A stretch of 64,000 nt of DNA from contig NZ_FNSY01000001.1 of assembly GCF_900105515.1 (NCBI RefSeq), positions 6,436,001 to 6,500,000 on the forward strand. The letters run 5' to 3'. Under the pieces are notes generated by a model. That model was not told the origin of the DNA, searched no databases, and saw only the letters and a list, made by a program, of their open reading frames with translations. Origin of the DNA: Streptomyces sp. 2131.1. GTDB taxonomy: Bacteria > Actinomycetota > Actinomycetes > Streptomycetales > Streptomycetaceae. Both the position numbers and the translations under genes were made by a program. This document shows positions 49,613-59,298 of this stretch, piece after piece (positions within the stretch are counted from its first letter, which is position 1; each line of letters starts with the position of its first letter).

Positions 49613-50749
49613 ATGGACACCAGTGAGCACGGGCACGGCGGCGCAGCCGCGGCGACCGTCGACATCGACCGATCCGACCCGGCCTACCGCGCCTGGCTCA
49701 AGGAGGCCGTCCGCAAGGTCCAGGCCGACGCCAACCGCTCGGCCGACACCCACTTGCTGCTCTTCCCGCTGCCCGAGAGCTGGGGCATCGACCTCTACCT
49801 CAAGGACGAGTCGACGCACCCCACCGGCAGCCTCAAACACCGGCTGGCGCGCTCGCTGTTCCTGTACGGGCTCTGCAACGGCTGGATCCGGCCCGGCAAG
49901 CCGGTCATCGAGGCGTCGAGCGGTTCGACCGCCGTCTCGGAGGCGTACTTCGCCAAGCTGATCGGGGTGCCGTTCATCGCCGTGATGCCCCGCACCACGA
50001 GCCCGGAGAAGTGCCGCCTCATCGAATTCCACGGTGGGCGCTGTCATTTCGTCGACGACTCGCGCCGGATGTACGAGGAATCGGCCCGGCTCGCAGCGGA
50101 GACCGGCGGCCACTACATGGACCAGTTCACGTACGCCGAGCGGGCCACCGACTGGCGGGGCAACAACAACATCGCCGAGTCCGTCTACCAGCAGCTGAGG
50201 CTCGAACGGTACCCGGAGCCCACCTGGATCGTCGCCACCGCCGGCACCGGCGGCACCTCCGCGACCATCGCGCGCTACGTGCACTACATGCAGCACGACA
50301 CCAGGATCTGCGTGCCCGACCCGGAGAACTCCTGCTTCTTCGACGGCTGGACCCACCACGACCCGCACGCAAGCAGCGACTGCGGCTCCCGCATCGAGGG
50401 CATCGGCCGGCCGCGCATGGAACCGAGCTTCGTGCCCGGGGCCATCGACCGGATGATGAAGGTCCCGGACGCGGCGAGCGTCGCGGCCGTCCGCGCCCTG
50501 GAACGGGCCATCGGGCGCAAGGCCGGCGGCTCCACCGGCACCGGACTGTGGAGCGCCTTCAAGCTGATCGCCGAAATGGTCGCCCAGGGCGCCCGTGGCA
50601 GCGTAGTCACCCTGATCTGCGACCCGGGGGACCGCTACCTCGACAAGTACTACTCCGACTCCTGGCTTGCCGCGCAGGGCCTCGACATCGCCCCGTACAC
50701 CCGGACCATCGACCACTTCCTGGTGACCGGCAACTGGCCGGAGGGCTGA
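49613..50749 (+). CDS. PLP-dependent cysteine synthase-family enzyme (Cds1-like)
   Basis: A 378-residue fold-type II PLP enzyme. ATG 49613 follows AGGGGAAG; GTG 49571 is in frame and possible. The PLP lysine is K75 in TGSLKHR and the phosphate loop is ATAGTGGTSA; the substrate loop EASSGSTAVSE is unlike the SGNTG/SS(x)T pattern of CysK. Its nearest characterised relative, as I recall, is mycobacterial Cds1, an L-cysteine desulfhydrase producing H2S. The family assignment is firm; the reaction is inference. Confidence 0.88.
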   Translation: MDTSEHGHGGAAAATVDIDRSDPAYRAWLKEAVRKVQADANRSADTHLLLFPLPESWGIDLYLKDESTHPTGSLKHRLARSLFLYGLCNGWIRPGKPVIEASSGSTAVSEAYFAKLIGVPFIAVMPRTTSPEKCRLIEFHGGRCHFVDDSRRMYEESARLAAETGGHYMDQFTYAERATDWRGNNNIAESVYQQLRLERYPEPTWIVATAGTGGTSATIARYVHYMQHDTRICVPDPENSCFFDGWTHHDPHASSDCGSRIEGIGRPRMEPSFVPGAIDRMMKVPDAASVAAVRALERAIGRKAGGSTGTGLWSAFKLIAEMVAQGARGSVVTLICDPGDRYLDKYYSDSWLAAQGLDIAPYTRTIDHFLVTGNWPEG

Positions 50750-50753
50750 ACCC

Positions 50754-51206
50754 TCAGCCGTACCCGCGTGCGGGCCGGTCCAGCAGGGCGTCGAGCACCC
50801 GGCCGAAGACCCGCTTCCCCGCACCGGCCAGCACCGGGTCGGCCCAGCGCGGCAGCAGCCGCACGCCCAACTCCTCCACCCAGACCACATGGGACCCGGC
50901 CCGGTTCGGATACACGTCGATCGACGCCCGGCCCCGCACCACCCGGCCGCGCTTCTCCAGCCGGCACATGCCCGCGCGGCTCCCGGCGGGCGGCGACCAG
51001 CGGACCACTTCCATCGGGTCGTCGAACGCCAGCGGACCCATTCCGGTGCGGGCCACGAAGACCGTCCCGACCCGGGTCGGCAGCCCCGTCGGCACCGTGA
51101 TCGTCGTCAGCGGCACATGCGCGGCATGCCGTTCCCAGTCCGTCACCCGGCGCCAGGACTCGGCGGCGGGCAACGGCGTGAAGCGCTCGATCCGGAAGAC
51201 GGCCAC
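50754..51206 (-). CDS. SRPBCC-family protein
   Basis: A 150-residue START/polyketide-cyclase-like domain from GTG 51206. Landmarks: VFRIERFTPLPAAESWRRVTDWERHAAHVPLTTIT, RGRASIDVYP and the long C-terminal helix. Hydrophobic ligand cavities are typical. No operon partner; it converges with the PLP enzyme gene with four bases between stops. Ligand unknown. Confidence 0.82.
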   Translation of the reverse strand: MAVFRIERFTPLPAAESWRRVTDWERHAAHVPLTTITVPTGLPTRVGTVFVARTGMGPLAFDDPMEVVRWSPPAGSRAGMCRLEKRGRVVRGRASIDVYPNRAGSHVVWVEELGVRLLPRWADPVLAGAGKRVFGRVLDALLDRPARGYG

Positions 51207-51254
51207 ACCACGATCCTAGGGGGTGACGGACCCGCCGCGATCGGAGCGGAATCC

Positions 51255-52088
51255 TCAGCCCTCGGCGGACTCGTCGTTGCCGGCCACCAGCAGCCCCGGG
51301 AGATGCTCCTCGATCTCCGCCCGCGCCCCCGCCGGCAGACCGGCGTCCGTCACGAGCGTGCTCACCTCGTCCAGCGCGGCGAACGAGCTGAGACCGACCG
51401 TGCCCCACTTGGTGTGGTCGGCGACCACCACCACCCGGCGCGCCGACTGCACGAACCGCCGGTTCGTCTCCGCCTCCGCGAGGTTCGGCGTGGAAAGACC
51501 CGCCTCCACCGAGATCCCGTGGACCCCGAGGAACAGCACGTCGAAGTGGAGCGCCGCGATGGCCCGGTCCGCGACCGGGCCGACCAGCGAGTCGGACGGC
51601 GTACGCACCCCACCGGTGAGGACGACCGTCGCCGCCCCCGGACGGCCGCCCGGCGCGCCGGGCCGCTGCGCCGCGTGGAACACGTCCGCGACCCGCACCG
51701 AGTTCGTCACGACCGTCAGGTCCGGAACATCGAGCAGATGCTGGGCCAGCGCATACGTCGTGGTGCCCCCGGACAGGGCGATTGCGCTGCCGGGCACGGC
51801 CATCGCGGCGGCGGCGCGGGCGATGTCCTCCTTGGCGGTGAGCTCCAGCGTCGACTTGGCCTCGAAACCGGGCTCGTGCGTGCTCGCCTCGACCACCGGC
51901 ACGGCACCGCCGTGCACCTTCTCGATCACGCCCTGCCGGGCCAGCGCGTCCAGATCGCGGCGCACGGTCATGTCGGAGACGTTCAGCTTCCGGGTCAGCT
52001 CGTTGACCCGCACCCCGCCGCGCCGGCGCACCTCGTCGAGGATCAGCGCACGCCGCTGCTCTGCGAGCAGATTCTGATTCTCGCTCAA
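51255..52088 (-). CDS. DeoR/GlpR-family transcriptional regulator
   Basis: A 277-residue repressor from TTG 52088. The winged helix is RRALILDEVRRRGGVRVNELTRKLNVSDMTVRRDLDALARQGVIEKVHGGA; the C-terminal DeoR sensor domain binds sugar phosphates (ALSGGTTTYALAQHL, VFLGVHGI and VVVADHTKWG). The ribosome site is weak. No sugar-metabolism gene is adjacent, so the regulon lies elsewhere. Confidence 0.9.
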   Translation of the reverse strand: MSENQNLLAEQRRALILDEVRRRGGVRVNELTRKLNVSDMTVRRDLDALARQGVIEKVHGGAVPVVEASTHEPGFEAKSTLELTAKEDIARAAAAMAVPGSAIALSGGTTTYALAQHLLDVPDLTVVTNSVRVADVFHAAQRPGAPGGRPGAATVVLTGGVRTPSDSLVGPVADRAIAALHFDVLFLGVHGISVEAGLSTPNLAEAETNRRFVQSARRVVVVADHTKWGTVGLSSFAALDEVSTLVTDAGLPAGARAEIEEHLPGLLVAGNDESAEG

Positions 52089-52270
52089 CGCCGGGCCCCG
52101 CCCTTCCCTCTGGCCGTACAGGAGTCCGTATCGACGGAGTCATCCTGCCACGCGGTGTCGCCTACCGTCGCCCGGGGGAGATTCGATAGGAACGATGCTG
52201 CCATCGGCGCCCGTCCGCGATCGCGGTGACCGGGCATCAGCCGCCTTCCCCCTGCGAGAGCGAGACCCAC

Positions 52271-54652
52271 GTGCCCCCTCCCACCCCTGCCCAGCGCAGC
52301 ACCGGGCCCGCGCTGGAATTACTGGTCCACGGGGTGGGCGGGACCACCCCCCAGGACATGCTCGTCGACCCGAGCACGGTCCGCGTCACCGGCGACGCCA
52401 CCGCCGCCATCTACCGGCGCTCCGTGGACGTCGACGCCGAACAGCACCCCGAGCGGTACCGCGAGAAGCCCGTCGCCGAGGCGTACTGCTGGTCCAACCT
52501 CACCTCCGGCAACGGATCGCGCGCGCTGTGGCTGCTGCTGCTCCCGTTCATGGTGATCAACCTCGCCCACTGGATGCGCCCCACCGCCAGGCGGCGCCCC
52601 CGCGCCATCCGGCTCTACGGCGTCCTCGTGCGGCTCGTCGCCCTCAGCCTCACCGTGCTGCTGACCGCCGCCGCCTGCGAGGTGGCGCTCGACCTCACCG
52701 CCTGGCAGTGCGCGGGCGTGCCGGTCTGCTCGGGACGGCGTTCGTGGCTGGGCTTCCTCTCCGCGGAGCAGGGCGGCTGGTGGTCCCAGCCCGGCCGCCG
52801 TCTCGCGCTGGCCGCCGTGGTGCCGGCCGCGCTGGTCGGGCTGCTCTGGTTCCTGTCCAACCGCACCTGGAGCGCCTACGAGTCCCAACGGCCGCTGACC
52901 GGGGCCGTGGACGCGGACGACGACGAGCCGGGCGAGGCACCCGCCCCCGACCCCGTGCGCCCCGCGCTCGGCCGGCCCGGCTTCTGGTACGGGCGCCGCC
53001 TCGTCGCACGGCTGCGAGCCGCCCACACCGCCGCCGGCTTCCTCACCGTGGCCGCGGCCGTCACCGAGGCCGCCGCCCGCCACGACCGTGCCGTCGCCGG
53101 ACCGGTCTCGCCGGTCCTCGGCCGGCTCATCGAGGGCGCGCTCGTCGTCGGGCTGGTCGTCGTGCTCTGGGTCGTCTGCCGCCGGGGCCGCAGCGAACGG
53201 CGCCTCGACAACCGGCTCGACCGGGCCGTCATCACCTGGCTGCCCGGCGCCGCGCTGGCGCTCCTCGTCCTCGCCGCCGTCCACGCCGCTTGGTCGCGCC
53301 CCGGCTGGACCTCCTCCGGACGGCTCCCCGGTGACGTCACGCTGTTCCGGGCGGTCAGCGTCGCCGAGGGCATCCTGGTGGTCCTCCTCGCGGCGATCTC
53401 GCTCCACCTGTACCGGCGCTGCCCCGAGCCGCGCACCGTCCTGCGCGGCCTCGGCGGACCGGCGGTCGCGATGCTCGCCTGCGCGCTCGGAGGCGTGATG
53501 ACCGGCGGCGTCGCCCAGCGCGTCGCCGACTGGCTCGACGGACCCGGCAGCCCCGGCATGGGGCGCAGCGCCTTCATAGAGGGACCGCCGGTCCTGCTCA
53601 GCTGGCAGGCGTCCGTCATCCCCGTCCTCCTGCTGCTGCTCCTGGTCCCGGGCGCCTGGCTCGGCCTGCGGACCTGGCTGGCCTCCCGTCGGCTGGAGTC
53701 CGTGGTCGACGCGGAGTACGGCGAGCCCTTCCCCGACCCGTCACGGACCAAGCGGATCGCCCGCATCCGGGCCACGGCCGCGCTCACGGACTCGGCGCCC
53801 GGCATGCTTGGGCTCGTCTCCGGCGCCACCCTGTTCCTGGGTGCGGCGGCGGTGGTCGGATCGTGGGCCACCGGCGAGGTCCCCGGGCTCGCGCTGGACG
53901 ACAGCGGCCCGTTCCTCGAATTGGTGGCCGAAGCGGCACAGTCCACTGGCTCCTGGCTGATCGGCTTCGGATTCCTCGTCTTCGTCGCCTGCGGCAGACG
54001 CGCCTACCGCGACGCCTCCGCCCGCCGCACGATCGGCATCCTGTGGGACGTCGGTACGTTCTGGCCGCGCGCCGCCCACCCCTTCGCCCCGCCCTGCTAC
54101 GCGGAACGGGCCGTGCCCGACCTGGCGTCCCGCATGTCCGGATGGACCGGCCGCACCCGGGGCCGCCTCGTCATCTCCGGTCACTCGCAGGGCAGCGTCC
54201 TGGCCGCCTCCGCGGTCTGGCAGCTGCCCGCCCGCACCCGCTCCCGGGTCGCGCTGCTCACCTACGGATCACCGATCGAACGACTCTACGGCCGGTGGTT
54301 CCCGGCCTACTTCGGGCCCGGGCAGCTCCACGGGCTGCACCGCTCCGTGCACTGCTGGCGCAATCTGTGGCGGGCCACCGACCCCATCGGCGGCGAGATC
54401 CGGCTCGGTGAGGGATCCGGTCCCGAGGTCGACCGTGGCCCGCTCAGGGACCCGCTGGTCTACGGGCGGACCCCCGAACACCCGCTGCCCGAACCGGTGC
54501 TCGGCCACTCCGACTACCAGGCCGACCCCGTCTTCGCCGAGGAACGCGCCGCCCTCCTGGAACGGCTCGACCCCGTCCTGCCCCAGCAGGCGGACCCGGT
54601 CGGCGAGGACCTCAGGGCAGTTCCGGGAGGTCCTCCGGGTACAGCAGAGTGA
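52271..54652 (+). CDS. Large integral membrane protein with a serine-hydrolase GHSQG motif
   Basis: A 793-residue protein from GTG 52271. An N-terminal LLVHGVGG begins a hydrolase-like oxyanion region, then about ten hydrophobic helices alternate with short loops (residues 85-600). The C-terminal domain has RLVISGHSQGSVLAASAVW, with nucleophile S639 in a G-x-S-x-G elbow. This suggests an alpha/beta-hydrolase split by a membrane domain, or a membrane-anchored lipase or esterase. It converges with the beta-helix/AAA+ gene, overlapping by 41 bases. The family is unnamed to me. Confidence 0.8.
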   Translation: MPPPTPAQRSTGPALELLVHGVGGTTPQDMLVDPSTVRVTGDATAAIYRRSVDVDAEQHPERYREKPVAEAYCWSNLTSGNGSRALWLLLLPFMVINLAHWMRPTARRRPRAIRLYGVLVRLVALSLTVLLTAAACEVALDLTAWQCAGVPVCSGRRSWLGFLSAEQGGWWSQPGRRLALAAVVPAALVGLLWFLSNRTWSAYESQRPLTGAVDADDDEPGEAPAPDPVRPALGRPGFWYGRRLVARLRAAHTAAGFLTVAAAVTEAAARHDRAVAGPVSPVLGRLIEGALVVGLVVVLWVVCRRGRSERRLDNRLDRAVITWLPGAALALLVLAAVHAAWSRPGWTSSGRLPGDVTLFRAVSVAEGILVVLLAAISLHLYRRCPEPRTVLRGLGGPAVAMLACALGGVMTGGVAQRVADWLDGPGSPGMGRSAFIEGPPVLLSWQASVIPVLLLLLLVPGAWLGLRTWLASRRLESVVDAEYGEPFPDPSRTKRIARIRATAALTDSAPGMLGLVSGATLFLGAAAVVGSWATGEVPGLALDDSGPFLELVAEAAQSTGSWLIGFGFLVFVACGRRAYRDASARRTIGILWDVGTFWPRAAHPFAPPCYAERAVPDLASRMSGWTGRTRGRLVISGHSQGSVLAASAVWQLPARTRSRVALLTYGSPIERLYGRWFPAYFGPGQLHGLHRSVHCWRNLWRATDPIGGEIRLGEGSGPEVDRGPLRDPLVYGRTPEHPLPEPVLGHSDYQADPVFAEERAALLERLDPVLPQQADPVGEDLRAVPGGPPGTAE

Positions 54653-57044
54653 GATCGTCCGTGCTCGGATCGGCGAGCTGGGCGACCCGGCCGGCGTGCC
54701 GCTCGACCATCGACTCGAAGGTCTGGCGGGCGGTGCGCCCGTTGCCGAAGGCCGGGCCCTTGGGCAGCTCGGTGAAGTACTTCAGCAGCGCCTCCCCGGT
54801 GCCCGACGCCAGGCTGTACTCCTGCTCCTGGGACTGCTGCTCGACGATCCGCAGGAGCTCGGCAGGGTCGTAGTCGCTGAACGTGATGGTCCGCGAGAAC
54901 CGGGACGCCACACCGGGGTTGACGGTCAGGAACCGCTCCATCTCCCGCGTGTACCCGGCGACGATGACGACCACCGCGTCCCGGTGGTCCTCCATCAGCT
55001 TCACCAGGGTGTCGATCGCCTCCCGGCCGAAGTCCCGGCCGGAGTCCTCCGGCGACAGCGCGTACGCCTCGTCGACGAACAGCACCCCGCCGCGCGCCCG
55101 GTCGAACGCCTCCTGCGTACGGATGGCGGTCGAGCCGATGTGCTCACCGACCAGGTCGACCCGGGACACCTCGACGAGATGGCCCCGCTCCAGCGCACCG
55201 AGCGCGGCCAGGATCTCGCCGTACAGCCGCGCCACCGTGGTCTTGCCGGTGCCCGGGGAGCCGGTGAAGACGAGATGGCGGCGGACCGACGCGGCCTTGA
55301 GGCCCGCCTCCCGGCGCCTGCGCCCCACCTCGATCATGTCCGTGAGAGCCCGCACCTCGCGCTTGACGCTGTCCAGGCCGACCAGCGCGTCCAGCTCGCC
55401 CAGCACCTCCCCGGAGGTGCGCGCGGGCTCGGCCGGTGGAGCCGGCGCCGCCGCCTCCACGGGGCGCGGAGCGGGGACCGATCCGAGCAGCCCGGGCGAG
55501 GACTGCGCGGCCGTCAGGACGGTGGCCGGCGGGGGAGTGGCGGTGCGCAGCCCGCTCTCGTCGCTCGTGCAGTCCTCCGCGACCGGCCCGCTTCCCGCGC
55601 CGCTCCCGTGGCCCGTGCCCTCGGGGAACTCGTAACCGCCGCGGGCACACCGCTCGGTGCGGCACCGGGCCAGCGTCGTCCGGCAGCCCTCCATCACATG
55701 GAAGCCGTACCCCTCGCTGCCCGTCACCCGGCAGCCGTTGAACGTCCCGCGGCCCTCGGCCGACACGTAGAACCCGGCCTCGGCGGGCGAGGTCACCGTG
55801 CACCGTTCGATCACCGGGTCGGCGCCCTTGGTGACGATCACGCCCGTCTGCACCGCGTCCACCGTGCAGTTGTTCAGCGTGCCGCCGCTCCCGTGGTCCC
55901 GGAACCAGGCACCGGTCGACGCCTCCCGGATGCGGCAGTCGTCGAGTTGCGCGGTCGCCCCGTCGCTGACCGACACCGCGGTGTTGCGGACCTGGGAGAG
56001 ATCGCTGTCCACGACGTCGGCGCGGGAGCCCCGGTCGAGGACGAACAGCGCGTCCGGCACGTCGTGGACCCGGCAGGAGTCCAGTATCACCGTCGCCCCG
56101 TCGCTGACCCAGACCGCCGGGTAGTCTCCCGTGCTGTCGTGGATCTCGCACTGGTTGGCGTCGACCCGGGTGCCCGGGTCCCACACGGAGAGGCCGTTGC
56201 GGCCGAAGCGGCGCACCGTCGAGCGGGTCAGCGTCAGCACCGCGCGCGAACGCAGGTCCACCGCGTTCTCCGGGATGTCGTGGATGTCGCAGTCGGCCAG
56301 TGTCAGCACCGCGTCGGTATCCAGCGTGACGCCGTCGGCCGAGGTGCGGTGCACGGTGCAGTCGGTGAGGTGGGCGGCGCCGCGGGCCGTCACCTGAATC
56401 CCGCTGCCCTTGATCTCGTACACCTCGCAGCCCAGCGCCTCCAGGCCGCTGCCCTCGCCGGTGACCGACAGGCCCGCGCCCGAGGCGTGGTGCACCCGGC
56501 AGCGTTCCAGCCGGGGACGACCGCCGTCCCGCACGGCGACCCCGGACTGGCCGGCCGAGACGATCTCGCACTCCTCGAACACGCCGCCCGCGCCGTCGAG
56601 TACGGCGATGCCGACGCCGGCCGGGTTGTCCACGGTGCACCGGCGCACGGTGGGCCGGGCAGCGCCCCGCACCTCGACGCCCGCGGCGGACCGGGTCACG
56701 ACCCGCACGTCCGCTATCTCCGGGGCGCCCTCCTCGATGAGCACGGCCGGGGCCGCCGAGTCCTGGCCCTCCACATGGAGGTCCTGGACGATCGCGGAGG
56801 CGCGCAGCGTCAGCGGCACCCCGTCGGCGGGGGCGATGCGCACGGAGCCGACGGAGCCCTCGGGGCCGCGCAGCGTCACCGCGCGGGCGATGACCAGGTT
56901 CTCCCGGTAGGTGCCGGGCGCGACGGTGAGCACATCACCGTCCGCCGCCGCTTCGAGCGCCGCGGTGAGGGAGGCGTATTCGCCCGTGCGGCGCCGCCAC
57001 CGCGATGTGCCGGTGTGCGTCACCTGGACCGTGCCCTGTGCCAT
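54612..57044 (-). CDS. Beta-helix repeat protein fused to a CbxX/EccA-type AAA+ ATPase
   Basis: An 810-residue fusion. Residues 20-490 form a right-handed parallel beta-helix made of about 20 coils (repeats such as VEGxxxAPAVLIEEGAPEIADVRV, DCTVHRTSADGVTL). A Pro/Ala linker leads to a CbxX/CfxQ/SpoVK-type AAA+ domain at about 540-810 with Walker A GSPGTGKTT (K601), Walker B LFVDEAYAL, and an Arg finger NPGVASRFSR. No signal peptide, so cytosolic. The ATPase resembles EccA of type VII secretion; the beta-helix could bind a polymer or partner protein. Function unknown. Confidence 0.87.
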   Translation of the reverse strand: MAQGTVQVTHTGTSRWRRRTGEYASLTAALEAAADGDVLTVAPGTYRENLVIARAVTLRGPEGSVGSVRIAPADGVPLTLRASAIVQDLHVEGQDSAAPAVLIEEGAPEIADVRVVTRSAAGVEVRGAARPTVRRCTVDNPAGVGIAVLDGAGGVFEECEIVSAGQSGVAVRDGGRPRLERCRVHHASGAGLSVTGEGSGLEALGCEVYEIKGSGIQVTARGAAHLTDCTVHRTSADGVTLDTDAVLTLADCDIHDIPENAVDLRSRAVLTLTRSTVRRFGRNGLSVWDPGTRVDANQCEIHDSTGDYPAVWVSDGATVILDSCRVHDVPDALFVLDRGSRADVVDSDLSQVRNTAVSVSDGATAQLDDCRIREASTGAWFRDHGSGGTLNNCTVDAVQTGVIVTKGADPVIERCTVTSPAEAGFYVSAEGRGTFNGCRVTGSEGYGFHVMEGCRTTLARCRTERCARGGYEFPEGTGHGSGAGSGPVAEDCTSDESGLRTATPPPATVLTAAQSSPGLLGSVPAPRPVEAAAPAPPAEPARTSGEVLGELDALVGLDSVKREVRALTDMIEVGRRRREAGLKAASVRRHLVFTGSPGTGKTTVARLYGEILAALGALERGHLVEVSRVDLVGEHIGSTAIRTQEAFDRARGGVLFVDEAYALSPEDSGRDFGREAIDTLVKLMEDHRDAVVVIVAGYTREMERFLTVNPGVASRFSRTITFSDYDPAELLRIVEQQSQEQEYSLASGTGEALLKYFTELPKGPAFGNGRTARQTFESMVERHAGRVAQLADPSTDDLTLLYPEDLPELP

Positions 57045-57233
57045 GGCGCTGTCGTGCCCCCGCCTCGTGCGTGTGTGGTGCCCGTGTCACCGGCCTCGCG
57101 GCAGCGACCAGCCGGGGTCCGCCTGCCGGAGTGAGCGACGGGCGGGCCGGTCCACCGTAGCGCGCGCGGAGACCCGGAGTTGACCCGATCCGCAGGTCCG
57201 GGCACCCGCCCGGCCTGATGCAAACGAAAGGCC

Positions 57234-57839
57234 CTAGCTGCCCGTGCCCGTCCTGCCCCAGTCCGGGCCGACCGCGGCCCACGCCCGGTCGATCCGTTCG
57301 TACCGCCGTCGCGTCATGCGCCACATGAGCAGGCGCCGGCCGCACTCGATCAGCAGGGCCGCGAGCATCGCGGCACCCGACCCGGCCAGCACAGCGTGCG
57401 TGTGCGCCGTCGGCATGTCCATCGGCCGCAGCGCCGGGTCGCCGTCCCGGCCGGTCCAGATCCGGACCCGCTTGCCGGGCTCCGCGTCGCGCGAGGCGGT
57501 CGTCACCTTCGCGGTGCGCGGGGTGCCGTCCGGGGCCTGCCACCGCGCGACCACCTCGGTGCGCGTCGCGCGGCCGCTGGATATCTCGGGGTCGGAGACG
57601 AGGCGGGTGGCGGCCGCACGGCGCACCACGACGGCGGTGGTGAGGTGACGATCGGCCCGCTGGGCGCGCACCGACGCCTGCAGCGCCGCGTCGGTCCTCG
57701 CCCCGCAGAGCCAGCCGAGCGCCGGAGCCGCCAGCACGAGCAGGAAGAACGCGAGCAGCGCCAGCCACGCCTCGCACCGGTCCGTCGCCCGGCGAAGCGG
57801 GTTGTGCCGCCAACGCCAGACACCCGACATGGTCCGCAC
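57234..57839 (-). CDS. Rv1733c-like two-helix membrane protein
   Basis: A 201-residue membrane protein; GTG 57839 and ATG 57830 are both possible starts. A short basic head precedes helix 1 (WLALLAFFLLVLAAPALGWLCG), a roughly 80-residue extracytoplasmic domain (QRADRHLTTAVVVRRAAA, then DGTPRTAKV and VRIWTGRDGDP) follows, and helix 2 (HAVLAGSGAAMLAALLIECG) leads to a basic tail. This matches the Rv1733c family of unknown function. Next gene upstream of the beta-helix/AAA+ gene on the same strand, 189 bases away. Confidence 0.85.
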   Translation of the reverse strand: MRTMSGVWRWRHNPLRRATDRCEAWLALLAFFLLVLAAPALGWLCGARTDAALQASVRAQRADRHLTTAVVVRRAAATRLVSDPEISSGRATRTEVVARWQAPDGTPRTAKVTTASRDAEPGKRVRIWTGRDGDPALRPMDMPTAHTHAVLAGSGAAMLAALLIECGRRLLMWRMTRRRYERIDRAWAAVGPDWGRTGTGS

Positions 57840-57954
57840 CGTCCCCCACCCCCTTCCGTGTCCGGCCCCGATCCGCCGGAAAGGCCCGGGCCGCGCAGTG
57901 GGGGCGGCCCACTGCGGTCAACGCGCGGCCCGCCGCACTGAGTTCCCGGCGCCC

Positions 57955-58779
57955 TCAGCCGAGTATGCGCACCGGGTCGCCGATCCGGACGACCCCCCGG
58001 GCGTCGGGGATCAGATTCTGGCCGAACAGCAACTGCCTGCCGACACGGCGGTGGCGGGCGAGCGTGCGCAGGGGCTCCCTGCCGCGCTCGGCGGTCTCCT
58101 GGTCAGTTGTCGTGATGACGCAGCGGCCGCAGGGCTTGGCGACGCGGAACGGCACGTCACCGATCTCGATCCGGCTCCAGCCGTCCTCCGCCCAGGCCTC
58201 CGTGCCGCTCACCACCACATTGGGCCGGAAACGGTCCATCGGCAGCGGCCCCTCCCCGGGGCGGTCGCCGCACGCGATGAGCGCGTTCAGGGCGTCGAGC
58301 GAGGCGTCGGTGGTGAGCAGCAGCGGGAAGCCGTCCGCGAGGCCGACGGGCTCGCCCGGCCGCGCGTACACCGTGTCGATGTGCCGGCGCCGGTCCGGGG
58401 CGTCGAGATGGACCAGCCGTACCGGCACGCCGAGGCGATCGCCGAGCCAGGCGTGGGCCTCCGCGGCGGCCTCCACCACCTCGACCCGGTCGCCGTGGAG
58501 CCGCACTCCGACCGTCTCCCCGGGCTTCGGGACCTCCACGGTCAGGGCCGCCCTCCCCGGCGCGGACAGGACGACACCGCCGTCCGGGGAGGGCACGGCG
58601 GACACCAGTGCCATACGGGCCAGTTGGCGCTGCGTGACGGCCGTGCCCCCGGCGTCCACGAGCATCCAGCGGCGGTCACCGTCGAGTCCCCATGGCTCGA
58701 CGGCGGCCTCGCACACCGCGTACGCGGTCAGCGACTTGACCGGGTGAATGCGGAGGGCGCTCAGCTCAGGACGGTGCAT
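57955..58779 (-). CDS. MOSC-domain protein (molybdenum cofactor sulfurase C-terminal type)
   Basis: A 274-residue protein with the N-terminal MOSC_N beta-barrel (LSALRIHPVKSLTAYAVCEA, GDRRWMLVDAGG) and the MOSC domain. The candidate catalytic Cys lies in KPCGRCVITTTDQ. Such YcbX/mARC-like proteins handle N-hydroxylated base reduction or moco-linked sulfur transfer; which one applies is not decidable. No signal peptide. A single gene. Confidence 0.88.
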   Translation of the reverse strand: MHRPELSALRIHPVKSLTAYAVCEAAVEPWGLDGDRRWMLVDAGGTAVTQRQLARMALVSAVPSPDGGVVLSAPGRAALTVEVPKPGETVGVRLHGDRVEVVEAAAEAHAWLGDRLGVPVRLVHLDAPDRRRHIDTVYARPGEPVGLADGFPLLLTTDASLDALNALIACGDRPGEGPLPMDRFRPNVVVSGTEAWAEDGWSRIEIGDVPFRVAKPCGRCVITTTDQETAERGREPLRTLARHRRVGRQLLFGQNLIPDARGVVRIGDPVRILG

Positions 58780-58821
58780 GCGCCCATTTTGCCAGGAATG
58801 ACGCCCCGGGCCGCGCTCCGG

Positions 58822-59298
58822 CTAGTAGCCCCGGCCACCCTGGTAGGGCCGGCCGTACGGGTCGTCGTACGGGGACTGCTGGGGAGCCGGGCGCGGAGCC
58901 GCGGGGCGCATGGCCTCGTAGCCCGTGCTCGGGGCCGGCCGCTGCTGCTGCGGCGGGGGCGCCTGGTACATCCCGCGGCCACCGGAGGGCTGCTGCGGGA
59001 TGTAGGGCGCCGGCGCGTGCTGCAGCTGCGGCGACTGCATCGGCGCGTAGCTCTGCTGCGCGGCCTGCTGCGGGTAGCCGTAGGACGGCTGGGGCTGGGA
59101 GGGCGCCGCGGGAAGAGCCGGCAGGGCCGCGGGGAGCGCCGGCAGGTAGCTGTTGCCGGTGTCGTAGGCGGCGGGCACTCGGATCGGTGCGATCTGAGGG
59201 GTGCCCCGCTCCGCGACCAGGGAGTCGTAGATCGGGGTGTCGGGGAACGACGGCGCGGCGTAGTAGCCGCCACCGTAGGTGGAGCGGGGGGAGGTCAT
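58822..59298 (-). CDS. DUF6643 family protein (Pro/Gln-rich)
   Basis: A 158-residue low-complexity protein: STYGGGYYAAPSFPDTPIYDSLVAERG at the N-terminus, then Ala/Pro/Gln/Tyr-rich sequence ending in RPYQGGRGY. I recognise this as the DUF6643 family seen in many Streptomyces. It is likely disordered with a short conserved N-terminal motif, perhaps a partner-binding peptide. Function unknown. Confidence 0.8.
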   Translation of the reverse strand: MTSPRSTYGGGYYAAPSFPDTPIYDSLVAERGTPQIAPIRVPAAYDTGNSYLPALPAALPALPAAPSQPQPSYGYPQQAAQQSYAPMQSPQLQHAPAPYIPQQPSGGRGMYQAPPPQQQRPAPSTGYEAMRPAAPRPAPQQSPYDDPYGRPYQGGRGY

